Origin: Hortaea werneckii
Lineage: Eukaryota > Ascomycota > Dothideomycetes > Mycosphaerellales > Teratosphaeriaceae
Assembly (NCBI GenBank): GCA_037044905.1
Contig: JBAOKB010000171.1
Location: 53,408-117,407 of the forward strand
Direction of reading: 5' to 3'
DNA length: 64,000 nucleotides
The position numbers and the translations under genes were made by a program. The notes beneath the pieces are model-generated. The model saw only the letters and a list, made by a program, of their open reading frames with translations. It was not told the DNA's origin and did no database searches. Shown here in pieces: positions 52,094 through 63,700 of this stretch (positions are counted from its first letter, which is position 1; each line of letters starts with the position of its first letter).

Positions 52094-52837
52094 TTATAAC
52101 CTGTCCAACAATTTCCTCTTTCTTCTTTCGAGCATTTCAGTCTCGACCTCTTCGCCAGTAGGCAGGTTCCACACAATCCCGTCTCCCACATCACCAGGGA
52201 GAGGTCCCCACTCAGCACCCACCGTCTCATCCTGTCCTAGAAGTGCCTCGTAGGCTTCGGCCTCCTTCAGGGTCTCGTAGTCCTCCAGCTTGCCGTCCTC
52301 TTCATCTAAGTTGTATCCGTAGTAGCCCGCGTCTATCCGTTTGAGCAGATCATGTCGCACCTCTCCACCCCGCTTCGACCGCTCCTCTTCCGCTGGCTTG
52401 CGCGTTGCGGCCTCAAATAGCTCCTTGACGCCCGGCAGCTCCTTCGCTCGCCCGAAATAGCGGTAGCCCTTCCCACCACCCTCAATCACTCGTCCTTCCT
52501 CGTCCGTCACCCTTCCTCCTCCGCGCATATAGTTCGGACCGCCAAGCTCCCTGATGCGCACTTCCCACTGCCATTTCTCTCTAAACAACTTGTTGAGCTC
52601 GTCGTTCAGGTCTCGAATCTGGTAGTCGCTCAGCGCAGGGTCTTGGATCTTGGTGACCTTGCGCGAAACTTCCTTCAGAACCTGCCCACGCCAGCGCTCG
52701 CAGGTCGGAATGCTCTCGATTGAGGAGATGTGCTTGGGTCGACGCGTCTTGTTGATGTCGAGGATGCCAAGGTCGGATGCCTGCTGAGCGCGAAAGCGAA
52801 AGAGCATCGATTGCGCCTTTTCGGCATTTCGGGCCAT
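52094..52837 (-). CDS. ISY1: Pre-mRNA-splicing factor ISY1
   Basis: Component of the NineTeen-associated spliceosome, contacting the branch helix in the catalytic complex. It is a single exon of 247 residues, starting MARNAEKAQSMLFRFRAQQA, the invariant family opening. The conserved blocks RPKHISSIESIPTCERWRGQ, IQDPALSDYQIRDLNDELNK and WEVRIRELGGPNYMR follow. The acidic central part (YYGYNLDEEDGKLEDYE) and the basic C-terminus (EMLERRKRKLLDRL) are typical. Length agrees with filamentous-fungal ISY1. It is head-to-head with CTK3 across 300 bases. Confidence 0.96.
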   Translation of the reverse strand: MARNAEKAQSMLFRFRAQQASDLGILDINKTRRPKHISSIESIPTCERWRGQVLKEVSRKVTKIQDPALSDYQIRDLNDELNKLFREKWQWEVRIRELGGPNYMRGGGRVTDEEGRVIEGGGKGYRYFGRAKELPGVKELFEAATRKPAEEERSKRGGEVRHDLLKRIDAGYYGYNLDEEDGKLEDYETLKEAEAYEALLGQDETVGAEWGPLPGDVGDGIVWNLPTGEEVETEMLERRKRKLLDRL

Positions 52838-53137
52838 ATTGGGCGGGATACAAGCCGCAAAGGCTCAAGTAGTCGATGTGGTGGTCCGTAATCGACGTAG
52901 TGGTAAAGATCTATATAGCGCTGTCTTTGCTCGTCGCCAGAGCTTCACGCTGGTTGATGGATGGCCAATGTCAATCAAATTCTAGCTACTTTCGCGCTAG
53001 CATGACTCGCGCCCGCGTTGCGCGCCTCGCGCGTATTGATTTATCGATGTCATACCACATCCACTCTGCCTAGCTTGTGTACGCTGCCGCGACTGGATCT
53101 CCTTGTCCTTCTCACCATCCCTTATGATTGCTCGACA
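52838..53137. promoter_or_regulatory. Shared divergent promoter, ISY1 / CTK3
   Basis: 300 bases between the two start codons, so the promoters must be compact and probably bidirectional. Several GCG/CGCG-rich words occur near 53009-53036. No clear TATA box. Confidence 0.5.
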
Positions 53138-53938
53138 ATGGCCGACCCTTTCGAAGTCCGCATGCGCTTTACCTCTCTCCTTCACCATCTGAACGCCTCC
53201 ACCAACTCCGCTGTCAAGGCCGCCCACTATGCACTCAAGCACGTCGAATACGCCGACGACCTGCACTCCTGTATTCTTGAACAGCTCGAACGCAATAACA
53301 TGAACAACCGCGCGAACATCATGTACTTCCTCCCCGCCTTGTGCGACACCGCCCGAGCCAAGAGCGGCAATGATGGAAGCGGCGAGGTCTACGTGCGGAT
53401 GATGGAGCGCGACATATTACGCATTGTTGATGCAGTAGCGCCTGATGATGGCAGCGGGGCAGCGAATGTCAAAGTGGTGAGGCGCGTCTTGAAGGGCCTG
53501 GAGGGCAAGGGCTACCTGCAGCCGCAGACCGTCACAGAGCTGGAGGAGTGTATACAAGGGCGTGACTCTGCCAATGGCCTTCCATCTTCTCCAGCACACC
53601 CCAATGGCGACGCAGGCGCAAATCAAGATGGCACGGCGGGGATGCAGGGTATGACGCGATCGACACCACAATCTACAGCACGAGATACCACGACACATTA
53701 CCCCGTACAACGACTCGACAAACGCCAGATTGAGCAGCGGATTGAAGAGGACCGAGAACGGCATAAGCGGGCAAGGGAAGGGATCTGGGCTATTCCGCAA
53801 GAAAGCAGTAGTTTGCGCGAAGATGCCGAGTTTGAGAAGATGTGGGCGGAGATCAGTGAAGGTGATGAGGACGACCTCCTGTTAGCGAGAGAGGAAGCCG
53901 ACGAGAGATCTAGAGGGCTGGAGTACGAGGAGACATAA
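53138..53938 (+). CDS. CTK3: CTD kinase I gamma subunit CTK3
   Basis: Regulatory subunit of CTDK-I, which phosphorylates Ser2 of the RNA polymerase II CTD during elongation. It is a single exon of 266 residues. The start MADPFEVRMRFTSLLHHLNA is preferred over an in-frame Met 40 codons upstream, because it begins the conserved CID-like helical domain (about residues 1-140: AAHYALKHVEYADDLHSCIL, RANIMYFLPALCD, YVRMMERDILRIVDAV, VLKGLEGKGYL). After a Ser/Thr-rich linker the conserved C-terminal helix appears (LDKRQIEQRIEEDRERHKR, then IWAIP, FEKMWAEISEGDEDD). Length and order match fungal CTK3. Confidence 0.93.
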   Translation: MADPFEVRMRFTSLLHHLNASTNSAVKAAHYALKHVEYADDLHSCILEQLERNNMNNRANIMYFLPALCDTARAKSGNDGSGEVYVRMMERDILRIVDAVAPDDGSGAANVKVVRRVLKGLEGKGYLQPQTVTELEECIQGRDSANGLPSSPAHPNGDAGANQDGTAGMQGMTRSTPQSTARDTTTHYPVQRLDKRQIEQRIEEDRERHKRAREGIWAIPQESSSLREDAEFEKMWAEISEGDEDDLLLAREEADERSRGLEYEET

Positions 53939-56900
53939 GGAGGGGCGAGAATGCGGGCTGGAATAAAACAGCTCGTGGAGCCATGTTGACGGCAATGCAT
54001 TGTTTCTTGTCTTAGCGAAGGCGTTGGCGGCGTCCACTGAAGTACTGCATGGGACTTATGCGGACCGTTCTACTAGCTTCTTTATGCTTCAATTCCTGCT
54101 CACACGCGATGACGACACAGCTGGTCAAGGGGAATGCCGAGTTCAAAAGTTGTGTTGCCTTCATCAATACCAGAGAAGGCTTTCCGCAAGCGATGCTCAT
54201 TAGGGCGGATCTACTATACACTCTTTGGATCACGTCCTCAGCGCAGTAGCGGAACATCGATCCATACGCTTGTAACTCCATGAGATGCTGCTCGGTCGAG
54301 ATTTTGCAGTGATCTGTAAAACACTAGCGGAATATATGTATCAATCAACGACTTATTGAGGTATATTAGTCGTCTGGCACAACTCATACTATGCTTTACT
54401 TCCCTTCGGACGAATACATGATGGATCTTGATGCGCCGCAGGACTTCGTCGTTGCAGAAGTCGCCGCTCTGTGCTTGAGATCTCTTCGCAAGCATCACAC
54501 CGGTTGCATAAGTAGATTTGATGGGGTGAGGGAGGCATCTAGCATAGCCTGACGTTCAAGTTCTTGCAAAGCTTTATTTTGGAATCGTTGTGAGGCTGTG
54601 ACAGGTGACTCCACTGCCCAGGCGTTATGGTATCGTTTACAATGTGTCCACATTAAAGGTCTGGCCTCTCTCGCCTTACGCACCCAGAAAACCCTTGAGA
54701 AAGGGCATTAATTTGGAGGCTTTGTTTTTGTTTCGCTCGTGTCACATGTAAGCACCATTGATCTCAGGCGACATTTCAGTATTCTGGATGAGGTTATAGA
54801 AGCTGGCTGAACATGATGCAGGACGAACACCATTCGATGTGTCGAAGCGAAAGTGGGCACTGCCTTCTGTGGCTGCGATCTGTGGCGTCTTTAGATCTCA
54901 ACTCTACGTACTCCGACAGCATCTGGAACGCTGGCTTGGTCAGCTTCACAGAAGAGAGTGGAGGTCACTACTGGGGCTTGGAGGTAGCCAACATGCGCCA
55001 TTGACATAGCCCTTTTCATTGGAACACGAAAAAATTTGGCAGCTGCAGCAGCGATGCAATAACCGCAAGAAGGACATGGAGCCAAGGAGGCGAGACACAT
55101 CACATCCAAGCGAATACTGTTCCATTATTGACAAGCTTCAGAACACATGGGCTCGCCGGTTTTCCACGTGGTGCCAGCCGCCGAGGGCGGTCCTCGAGTA
55201 GGTGTACCGTACCACAAACAACAGGGTTCTCTTCCGAGAGCCTGGGTGGTGGAGCTCGGGATATGGAGTGGTTCTATGGGCGGTGCCATCTTGCCAGCAG
55301 AAAACACAGGTCCGGCATTGAGTGAGATGTTTTGTCATATCCCGCCGACATATAGATCGGGTTGACATTCTATGCCACATCTGCGCACTCGGTCAGGGCA
55401 GGGCCGCAGCGTAGTGGAGTAATATAGGCCTGTTATAGCGCTCACTGGCAAGGATAAGCGCACAAAGAGACGAGGAACTGGGCTTCGTCCGGCTCGTGGC
55501 TAAATGGGCTAACCTGACTTGTGTTTAGAAGGAGCGGGAAAAGAATGGTAGCGAAAAGCAAATACTCAAAGCCTGGTTGATTCATGGATGGTACCGGTTG
55601 GTACGCCTAGATATGCCGTCTTGGCGGATCGGCCCCGATCGTCATGTTTGTTCAGGAACGTGCGAAGCCTATCGTGAATGCACCGCGGAGGACCACGGAC
55701 CATTATTGCATTGATGCGGATTACTCACAGGCGACGCCATCATACTGTACCGGCACCGACGCTGCAGTCTGTCCACGCCCGCAAACTCCAGTAACGCGCA
55801 AGAGATAGCAATTTCAGAGGAGAGATGAGCATAACGGCGCACAACAGAGCAACGCTACGCGACATCTACACTACCGTTGTCCGTCACAGGAGGATGTCTT
55901 GAACTGCGAGTCATGACGTAAATCTCGGCCAGCCTCGACCTGCCCTTTTCCCCTGCCGAGCCTGAATAATGCATAGGTGGCACAGGTGGCATAGTTGGAT
56001 ACCACCAACTTCACATATGCCGTCCCACGAACGCAGCGCCGAAGTTTCTGTGTTTGCGGATCGGGTGTTGACAATACATGATCTTGGCCATAGAGAAACA
56101 TGGGAGCGTATCGCACGATGCAAACGCCCCTTACACAGTGCTCGCTTTGAAGCCGTGGAAAGCTTCTTAGGCATAGTGGTCAACGGTTGTGATGCAGCAG
56201 CACAGGAGCTGAACTGACCGAGTTGACCGAATCGCCGAGGAGAAGGCGCCTTGAACTCCTGTGATTGCAAATACTGGTTCTCTCGGCATCGCACCTGGAC
56301 AACCGCACGGCGGTGCAAAGCGACCGCATGCGAAAGCGCGCTTGCAAGGACCCGTTTCGCATTGGTGTCTCTTGGCGAGTGAACTTCACGTGGATCTAGC
56401 CGAACTCAAAAATGTTAGCACCACAGACACGGCCCGTTCACCAACAACCTGGTCGAACGTCCGGTTCCTGCATACCGATCAGCTATATCGCCGCCGGCAT
56501 ATCAATCGATACCGTCAAACCGGTGCGAATGCCATGTGGTCTGGAGTGGATGCGCTGCAACGTTTTGCCGAACCGCTGCGATCCCGTTCCCACTACCACT
56601 ACAGGCAGTTATTGTCATCACCTTCATTGAGTTGGGGAGGTGCTCCCTTTAACCTTTCCCGTTGGACGTCACTCGTAAAGCGGACGGGCCCCGGCTCAAG
56701 CAAGCGGGTAGCGCTATGCAAGTCAACATGGGCAAAAGCTACTTGCAAGAAGGTTGTGTCGAGCCGCAAGCCATAAGCCGTTGGACCATGACTTCGCCCG
56801 CTCAAGCTGAGCCAAATTCCTACTCAAAGCGGCGCTACGCTGCCAAATAGAGTAATAGTCTTTCTCATTCAGGAGCTCGGCCTCTCGATTTGAATTCAAA

Positions 56901-57324
56901 AAAGCTCAAACTCGGCGTGAGGCGAGAGCAGAAGGCTCTTGGCAGCATGTATGGAGCGGGCCTTCGCACGGCCAGATTGACGCAAGAGGGGGAGAACTCG
57001 TTTGCGATTCCACTCGTTTGGCATAGAGTTGGGGCGACTCGGGCGGCTGCGGTATCCAGACTTCACACCACGTTGAGATGGTCGAATGAAAGCGCCAACG
57101 GCCCAGAATCAGGTTGGATCAGGAGTACGGAACATGCACAATGGCCCTCGGACCTTTGAACCATTCTGGAAGGCAAATCTAGGACGAGTCGATCGACGGG
57201 GAGATATATAGAGGGGTATCATCCTCATGGTCAACAGCCCTCATCAACTCACCAACTTCTCTCAACTCCTCTTCCACTCATTGGCACAGGGCCTGCTCTT
57301 TCATACTTTCGTTAAACCTTTAAC
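53939..57324. other. 3.4 kb stretch with no supported gene
   Basis: The longest gap in the window, and it lacks the homopolymers of the other gaps. Many ORFs of 60-170 codons occur on both strands (for example 54238-54498 and 54495-54683 minus, 55911-56318 minus, 56261-56776 plus). None shows a family motif, signal peptide or convincing splice-linked continuation. It may hold the promoter of the cell wall gene, a non-coding RNA, orphan genes or decayed sequence. A TATA box lies near its right end. Confidence 0.4.
57205..57210 (+). promoter_or_regulatory. TATA box of the cell wall protein gene
   Basis: TATATA (context GATATATAGAGG), 115 nt upstream of the start of the Hyr1-like gene. A strong TATA element and a CA/CT-rich leader fit a highly inducible secreted-protein gene. 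Confidence 0.55.
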
Positions 57325-59772
57325 ATGGCGGTCCTCAGTAAGCCCGTCCTGGCGGGTCTCGCACTGGCATCTATTGCCCACGCTCTACCCCAGAAGCCTG
57401 ATCTTGCCGCTATCGCTGCGGCACCAACTGTCGCTCAAGGTCCATCTGAGGTGCAGACTGCTGCTGAGCAGACTGCTTCCCTCGCCACCAGCTTCGATGT
57501 TGCTGGACCGACCGCTGCTCCCAGCGCTACCGGCGCTACCAAGCGTGACATCGAGAAGAGGACCATTGGCATCTGGGCTGACTTGCTTGAGACCGCTTGG
57601 AACGCCATGCTTGGTCAGGACAACACCGAGACCGAAGTCTCCAAGACTGGCAAGTACTACGTCGACAATGGTGACAAGCACGACATCAAGGGAAACGTCA
57701 ACAATGACGGCGAGATCTACATCGGCGAGAGCTGCACCTGGAACGGTCATGACAGCAAGAACGGCAACTTGAAGAACAAGCTCGGAGCTCTGTTCCAGCT
57801 CAACAACTATGGCTCCAAGAATGCTCCGACTTACGACTGGAAGATCAACAACATGGAAAATGAGGGCACCCTGCAGTGGTGCGGCCGCGGTGACACCGGT
57901 GGCAGCAAGTACTGGATGGAGAACGACGCCACCAGCTCCAACAACGGCTTGATCTCGTTCGAGCAATTCTTTGGCAACCAGGGCGATGACTTCTGCTGGA
58001 AGAACTCCGACAGCAACCCATGGAACAAGGGTGACCTTTACAACAACGGTGCCTTCCGTCTCATCAACGTGAACCACCGCATTGTGCAGAACATCAAGGG
58101 TAACGGCTGCTGGCAGCTCGGTAAGGGCTCCAGCCTGTTCCTCGAGGACGGTGCCGGCTCCGAGCACAACTACTGGAAGCAGCCCTGCCTTAACGGCCAG
58201 AGCGTTCACTTCCAGGACTCTTCGGCTTCTCTCCACATTGAGAAGGGTGTTTACAACGCCAACTCCAACTTCGGTGCTAAGTGCTACGGCTTCGGCAAGG
58301 GCCACGCCATCGAGTTCGGCGAGTCGATCTCCTCTTACGACTATGACAGCTGGCGTGGACAGTTGACCGTCAAGTTCGGTGGCGGCTGGTTCGGCTTCTT
58401 CAGCAAGAGCATCAAGATCGATATTGGTACCGGCTACGACTCTCGTAAGTTCGCCAAGCGTACCAACAAGTCCAATCTCGGCAGCTTCAACGCCATCTTC
58501 TACGACAACGACGCACCGAGCCGCAACACCCCAGACCAGTGCAAGCTGTCTGCTCCTATCTGCACTGGCGCTCCTAAGCCCACCGGCCCTGTCAGCTCTG
58601 TTGTGAGCGCGACCTCCACCGTCAAGCCCACTTCTCAGGCTACCTCTCAGGCAACCACCACCTCCAAGGCTACCTCTCAGGCTACCTCGACCGCCCCGGT
58701 CACGACTGCCCCGACTGCGACCCCAAAGGTCTGCACCAACACTCCTTACACTCCTTACTACCCTGCTCTTGCGACTGGTTACACGACTGACCCAGCCCTG
58801 ACTGCCACCACCACCGCCGGCCAGGCATGCCCAACCACCCCTGAGGACGGTACCTACTGCGGCTTCATCAACCCTCAGGACCCTTGCGCGGCTCAGCCAG
58901 ACGGCTACGGTCCTGTCCCGACTCCTGACACTGCCTCTGCTTTCCGCGACTTTGAGAAGCTTCACGCCTCTGCTTCTGCCGCTCCTTCTATTATCTCTTC
59001 CGACGCTGAGGGCGAGCAGTACGAGAAGGTCTTTGAGGACCTTGACGGCTCTGTCTCTGCCCAGTCCTACCTTGGCTCTTACACCTTCAAGACCTACGAC
59101 GTTGAGGCTTGTGCTTCCAAGTGTGACTGCACTGAGCTGTGCTCCTCCTTCAACATGTAAGCATGCCCTTCCCCTCTGTTGCCAATGATCCCAACACTAA
59201 TACTCTCTAGCTTCGCTGAGCGTGACCCGTCCCTGAACCCGACCAAGAACAACTCTGATGCCTTCACTGTCTGGGGCTACTACTGCCCGAACCCGCCGTC
59301 AATGACCTCCTTCAAGTGTACCCTTTGGGGCTCTGACATCGAGGCCGAGGATGCTAGCAACAAGGGTGGATATCGCGAGGACTTCGAGGTTGTCATCTCT
59401 GCTTCAAACGGCTACTCCAAGGCCAACACCACCGTGCCGCCCAAGACTCCTGAATACGAGGAGCCAAAGGACTGCGGCGACAAGGCCATCGACGCTCCGG
59501 AGTACTGGCTCGGCAGCAAGTTCTTCCCGGGTCCTTTCAACCCGATAGTCTGCAGCAACTACGCCAACAAGCAGTCCGAGGCGAACGGCGCCACTGGCCA
59601 GAAGGTCCAGATGTTCAACGCTTACTACCTGCACAAGAACGGCAAGCCATGGGGTACTCAGTGCGCCCTTTACAACTCCAAGCTCGGCAACGAGTGGGCC
59701 ACCTACAAGGGTAGCAACTCCGGCAACGACAGGTTCGACTGCAAGAGGTCGTGGAGCTACCACCTCCACTAA
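57325..59772 (+). CDS. Secreted Hyr1-like cell wall protein with Cys-rich C-terminal half
   Basis: Predicted secreted wall or matrix protein. Exons are 57325-59156 and 59211-59772 (797 residues); splicing joins CSSFN to IFAERDPS. The signal peptide is MAVLSKPVLAGLALASIAHA. Dibasic sites (KRDIEKR, near 73-79) suggest Kex2 processing. Residues about 95-385 resemble the hyphally regulated cell wall protein domain: Gly/Asn-rich beta-solenoid turns such as VNNDGEIYIGESCTWNG and WKINNMENEGTLQWCGRGD. A Ser/Thr/Ala linker of SQAT repeats follows (about 430-475), then a Cys-rich region found in many fungal secreted proteins (TYDVEACASKCDCTELCSSF, CTLWGSDIEAEDASNKGGYR). No GPI signal is present at the C-terminus. 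Codons are strongly biased to C-ending forms, which suggests high expression. Confidence 0.85.
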
Positions 59773-59986
59773 GCGCTAAGCTTCACCAACGAGAGACGAT
59801 GAGAGAGTTGAAATTTACAAAAGAAGAAGCATATGAGTTTGGGTTTTTCTTGATCGAGAATTGTTTCGTTCTTTCTTAAGCATATTCCTTACTGCCATGC
59901 GCATTTTCGTAGCATCTGTTAATTTAGCACTTCGACCAGTTTAAATCAACAACCATCTCACTTGAGTTGACACAACATCTTCTGCA

Positions 59987-60500
59987 TCAGGCCTGGATAG
60001 TGATATGATCTTTTATCACCGAGCTCATCTCCACATAAATCGTACTGTTGAAAAACTCATCTAGCCTCAACAGCTTCTCTCCGGTCTCGTTCAACGTGAA
60101 CATTTGAACAATCTCGTAAACCTTGAAAGTGTTGTTGCCAGGGAGAGTCGCACTGACACGGCTATAGACAGTACTGCGCAAGGTCGTCGCATCTTGCATT
60201 TGCATAACGGGTTCGATCTAGCGATACATGTGTTAGTATAGTGGGATCTGTCAAGGGTAAAGGCTTTGGTTGGTGGTGCATTATTACTTTGAAATCCTTC
60301 AAGTTTGGAGTCATGAAGTTGAACCAGTGATCGCGGAAGGCTTGGTTGTCCATCTCAGGCATGTCCAGAGAGTGTGGTAGACCTTGGAACTTGAATCCAT
60401 TAGCTCGGACGGCGACGAGCGCGTCGTAGTCCCAAGCATTCAGAGCATTAATCGTGGTGTGGATTGTCCGTTTGATGTTCTCAGCTACGGTGGCAGACAT
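59987..60500 (-). CDS. SnoaL/NTF2-like small protein
   Basis: Small cone-fold protein of the SnoaL-like/NTF2 superfamily, whose fungal members are often enzymes or ligand-binding proteins of unknown substrate. Exons are 60500-60288 and 60217-59987 (147 residues), with a 70-nt intron joining LKDFK to IEPVMQMQDA. The N-terminal helices (IKRTIHTTINALNAWDYDAL) with GFKFQGLP, then FRDHWFNFMTPNLKD, and the C-terminal strands (NTFKVYEIVQMFTLNETGEK, LLRLDEFFNST) follow the usual SnoaL pattern. No catalytic residue can be assigned with confidence. It is convergent with the cell wall gene, 214 bases apart. Confidence 0.8.
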
Positions 60501-60794
60501 GGTATTGAAAAAAATGTAAAAATTGCGTCAAGCTGGTTGGAAAGCGACCATGCTGAGGTGCGCAGACTGACTACATCTAAATACCTTGTTCCTTTCGATA
60601 GCCGCAAGACGCATCACTATCAATAGTCGCCAGAAGTACACTCGACGTTGTTGCACCGAAGAGACAAGTAAAGCTGACAGCTGACAAAACAGCCCTTGAT
60701 CGGAGAATTGCTGCACCGCGCAAACTCCGCAGAGCCCGAAAATTTATGGCCTGAGAATCAGAAATTCAATACGGTCCTTGTCAATGATGCTTCC

Positions 60795-63700
60795 TCACGC
60801 GCTTTGCTCGGAGCAATAACGCCCCTGCAGGTATGCCGTAGAGGCCATCGCTGCCCGCACCTTAGCTACAAGAGAATGTGATAAGATGCGGTCGATCTCG
60901 CTGAGCCACAGACCGCTCCCATTGCACCACTCAATGCTCAGCTTCAACTCGCCTAGCGAGCGCCGGAGCGAAGACGCAGGGGTATAAATTCTCGTCCCTC
61001 GTTCAACGCAGCTGAGAAGCACCTCAGCACCGTAAACCAGTTGCAATCCAAGCACGAACACCTCCGGTCGTGATGACCAGCCCAATGGCCCATCGCCGCT
61101 TTCTGCCATCTTCGAGTTCAAGGCGCATAGACCCTCTGAAACCCAAGCACTCAGTTGCTTCCGGAGGTTTATCGTAAGCATATCAGCGGGCGCACGAAGA
61201 AGTACCTGCGCCCAGAATTTCACTTCTCGTGCTTCGTCGATATAGAGGTTTTGCTTCTCTTCGACAAAGAGAGCCTTCTCGATCTGCCCAAACGTGTCCA
61301 AGTAATTCGCCACATTTGGGAAGCCCTGGGATGAAGTGCCAAAGCTGCGATCGAACGCCTCACCTATTAAGCGCTGATCTCGGCTCATCATTTGAAGCAT
61401 AAAACCTACAAGGCGTTGGCTAGCCACAGCAGGCACCAACTCCTCCTGTTCGCTGCCGTCATCTGCTCCCGCATCCAAGATGGAAGAGACTGCACTGGAA
61501 GCCAGCAGGCGAAGATCCTCATCATCGTCATTCAGTAAATCGTAGACGGCGAAGCACAGGGAAACGAAGCAAGGCAATAGCTGCCCGTCTTTCAGCATCG
61601 CCGGCCATAGATGATTGACACGTGAAAGTGCCAGCGCCGCAGCTTCCGATGAATAGAAACCGACTTCCTTCACGGCTTCGCAAACTGATTTTGTCCACTG
61701 GTGTAGCTCGCTTTGCAGGTCTGTTTGCTCACCACTGTTGCCTACGATCGTCCGGTTGATGCGGATCCCTTGCAACTGTAGGCATGCGTCCGCATGTTGC
61801 TGATTCGCCCAATTAGATCTCGCTTGCATGACTGAACCTGAGGGAATATCGAGGTGTTTCGCATCTTGACCTTGCACGGCCAGCAAAGCTCTTATAGCTG
61901 CCATCTTAGCTGCGGGCTTCGCCGAATCCTTACCTAGAATAGCAGAGCAGACTTGGCTAAGCACGCTTGCATGATGGCCGTCAATGTACGCCGCTTGTTT
62001 CTCCAGCGTTTCCAGGAAGGTGACCGCAGCTCCCGGGTCCCGTTCAGCCAGCTCTGAAACCATTAACGGTATCTCATACTGCTGTACGTCTGTCGGCTCC
62101 GAAATGAGGGCAATGTGGGTGGCATACACTGCAGCAAGTGACGGCCGTACGATTCTCGCTGCAGTAGGATTGGCTGCTGAAGCGCATGTCCAGTGAAGCA
62201 TGTCGGTTTTGACCCTATCGTAAGTTCGAATATCGGACCCTGGCCTAGGCGTCTGCGGCGTGTCCGTCAAGAAAGTGGGCACAGTGGATGCATCGTCATG
62301 TGCAGTGGACAGCAAAGCATGGACCAAGTCTAAGTAAGCGCTCTTCACAAAAGGGCAAGGATCGATGATATACAGCTCCTGGGCGCCGAGGATTGCTTCT
62401 GTGCAGTCGTGCAGGACAAGATGTTTGTCTTCAGAGTCTTCCACCTTGGCTGAGAGCGAAAGTACCATATATTTCGCGCAAAGCAAGGCTCCATGCAAAG
62501 AGTTTTGCGAGGCCCAAGGGGTCTGAAGGAGGCTCTGCATTTCGGCGGGATATTCACACCGGTGTACCAATGAAGCATATGTTCGCGCCGATTTGTCTCG
62601 AACATGCCAGACAGTGCTGCCCATGAGTGCTTTTACAGATTTCTTGGTGCGATCATACTGCTCTTGCGGGACCTCCAAGCGCTGTAAGAGCTGCAAAGCT
62701 GGGAAGACACCTTCATTACCTGAGGCTGCATCTTCAGAGGGAGCACTGAGAAGCGTCATGACAATTTCGAGAAGGTCTGGATGTCGTTGCGCAGAAAGAC
62801 GCGTCTGTACGAAAGCGTCTTCCTCCAAATATGCGTCACTAGTGCCGAGCAAGCGATCCATCACGGCACGGAAGAGCATAAGTCCGCAATTTCTCACTGC
62901 CCAGGCCTGGGAGCGAAGGGCGTCGGCCGCGAGCTTGAGGGCCTTTGGCACATATCGTTCCGAACGCTCCCCCAAACGGCTATTCTTGAGTACATCTTTC
63001 ATGCAATTCATTGCATGCACCTGTGGTAGACTGCCTTCTTGAGCGTTTTGAGGGAGCACTGGCTCACGCGAGATCGCCTCGAGATCTTTGAAAGCCTTTT
63101 TCATGAGAATCCCTGTTTGATCCGCCACCAAAATGCCGCAGATCAAAGACGGCAGACCAGCGGACCTGCGAGTATTGATCGTAGTCTTGTTTTGCAAGAT
63201 CAGTATTACCCGATCGTAGGCTTCACGAAGCGCAGGGTGCTCTGGCTCAGAAATTCGATCTGAATGCATACAGCAGGCAGTCCAGATTTGAGCAACGGTC
63301 GAGAAAGCGCCACGATGACGCAGCTCTGCCAACTGCGTGAAGCAGAGCCCGCAAAGGTTGCGGAAACGCTCTTTGTGCAGCTGCTGCCCTTCTTCTTCAA
63401 GGTCTGACCTGATGAGCAATAAAGCCCCCAATAACAGACTTGCCTCTTTCAGAGCTCGCCAGCAATAGCTCAATGTGTCCTTAGTACTAACGTCGGGCGT
63501 CTCCAGCATTGCTTCGGGCAAGTAACCCTCCGGTGCATCGTTACATAGAGTGGGTTTGACGACGTCCCAGATATCATGAAGGCAGGTGGTGAGGCGATCC
63601 AGAGGCAGCTTCGGCTCCGAACTAATTACTAGTCTCCTGCTCAAAATATACCGAATGCTGGTCAGAAGTCCGTGGACCGGATATCGGTCGACAGCTTGAG

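Noticed and set aside
56261..56776. 171-codon plus-strand ORF in the 3.4 kb gap.
   Set aside because: No motif or signal, mixed composition, overlapped by ORFs of similar size on the other strand.
57385..58965. 526-codon minus-strand ORF opposite the cell wall gene.
   Set aside because: Antisense shadow produced by biased codons; Val/Leu/Ala-rich low-information sequence, while the plus strand has a signal peptide and domain structure.
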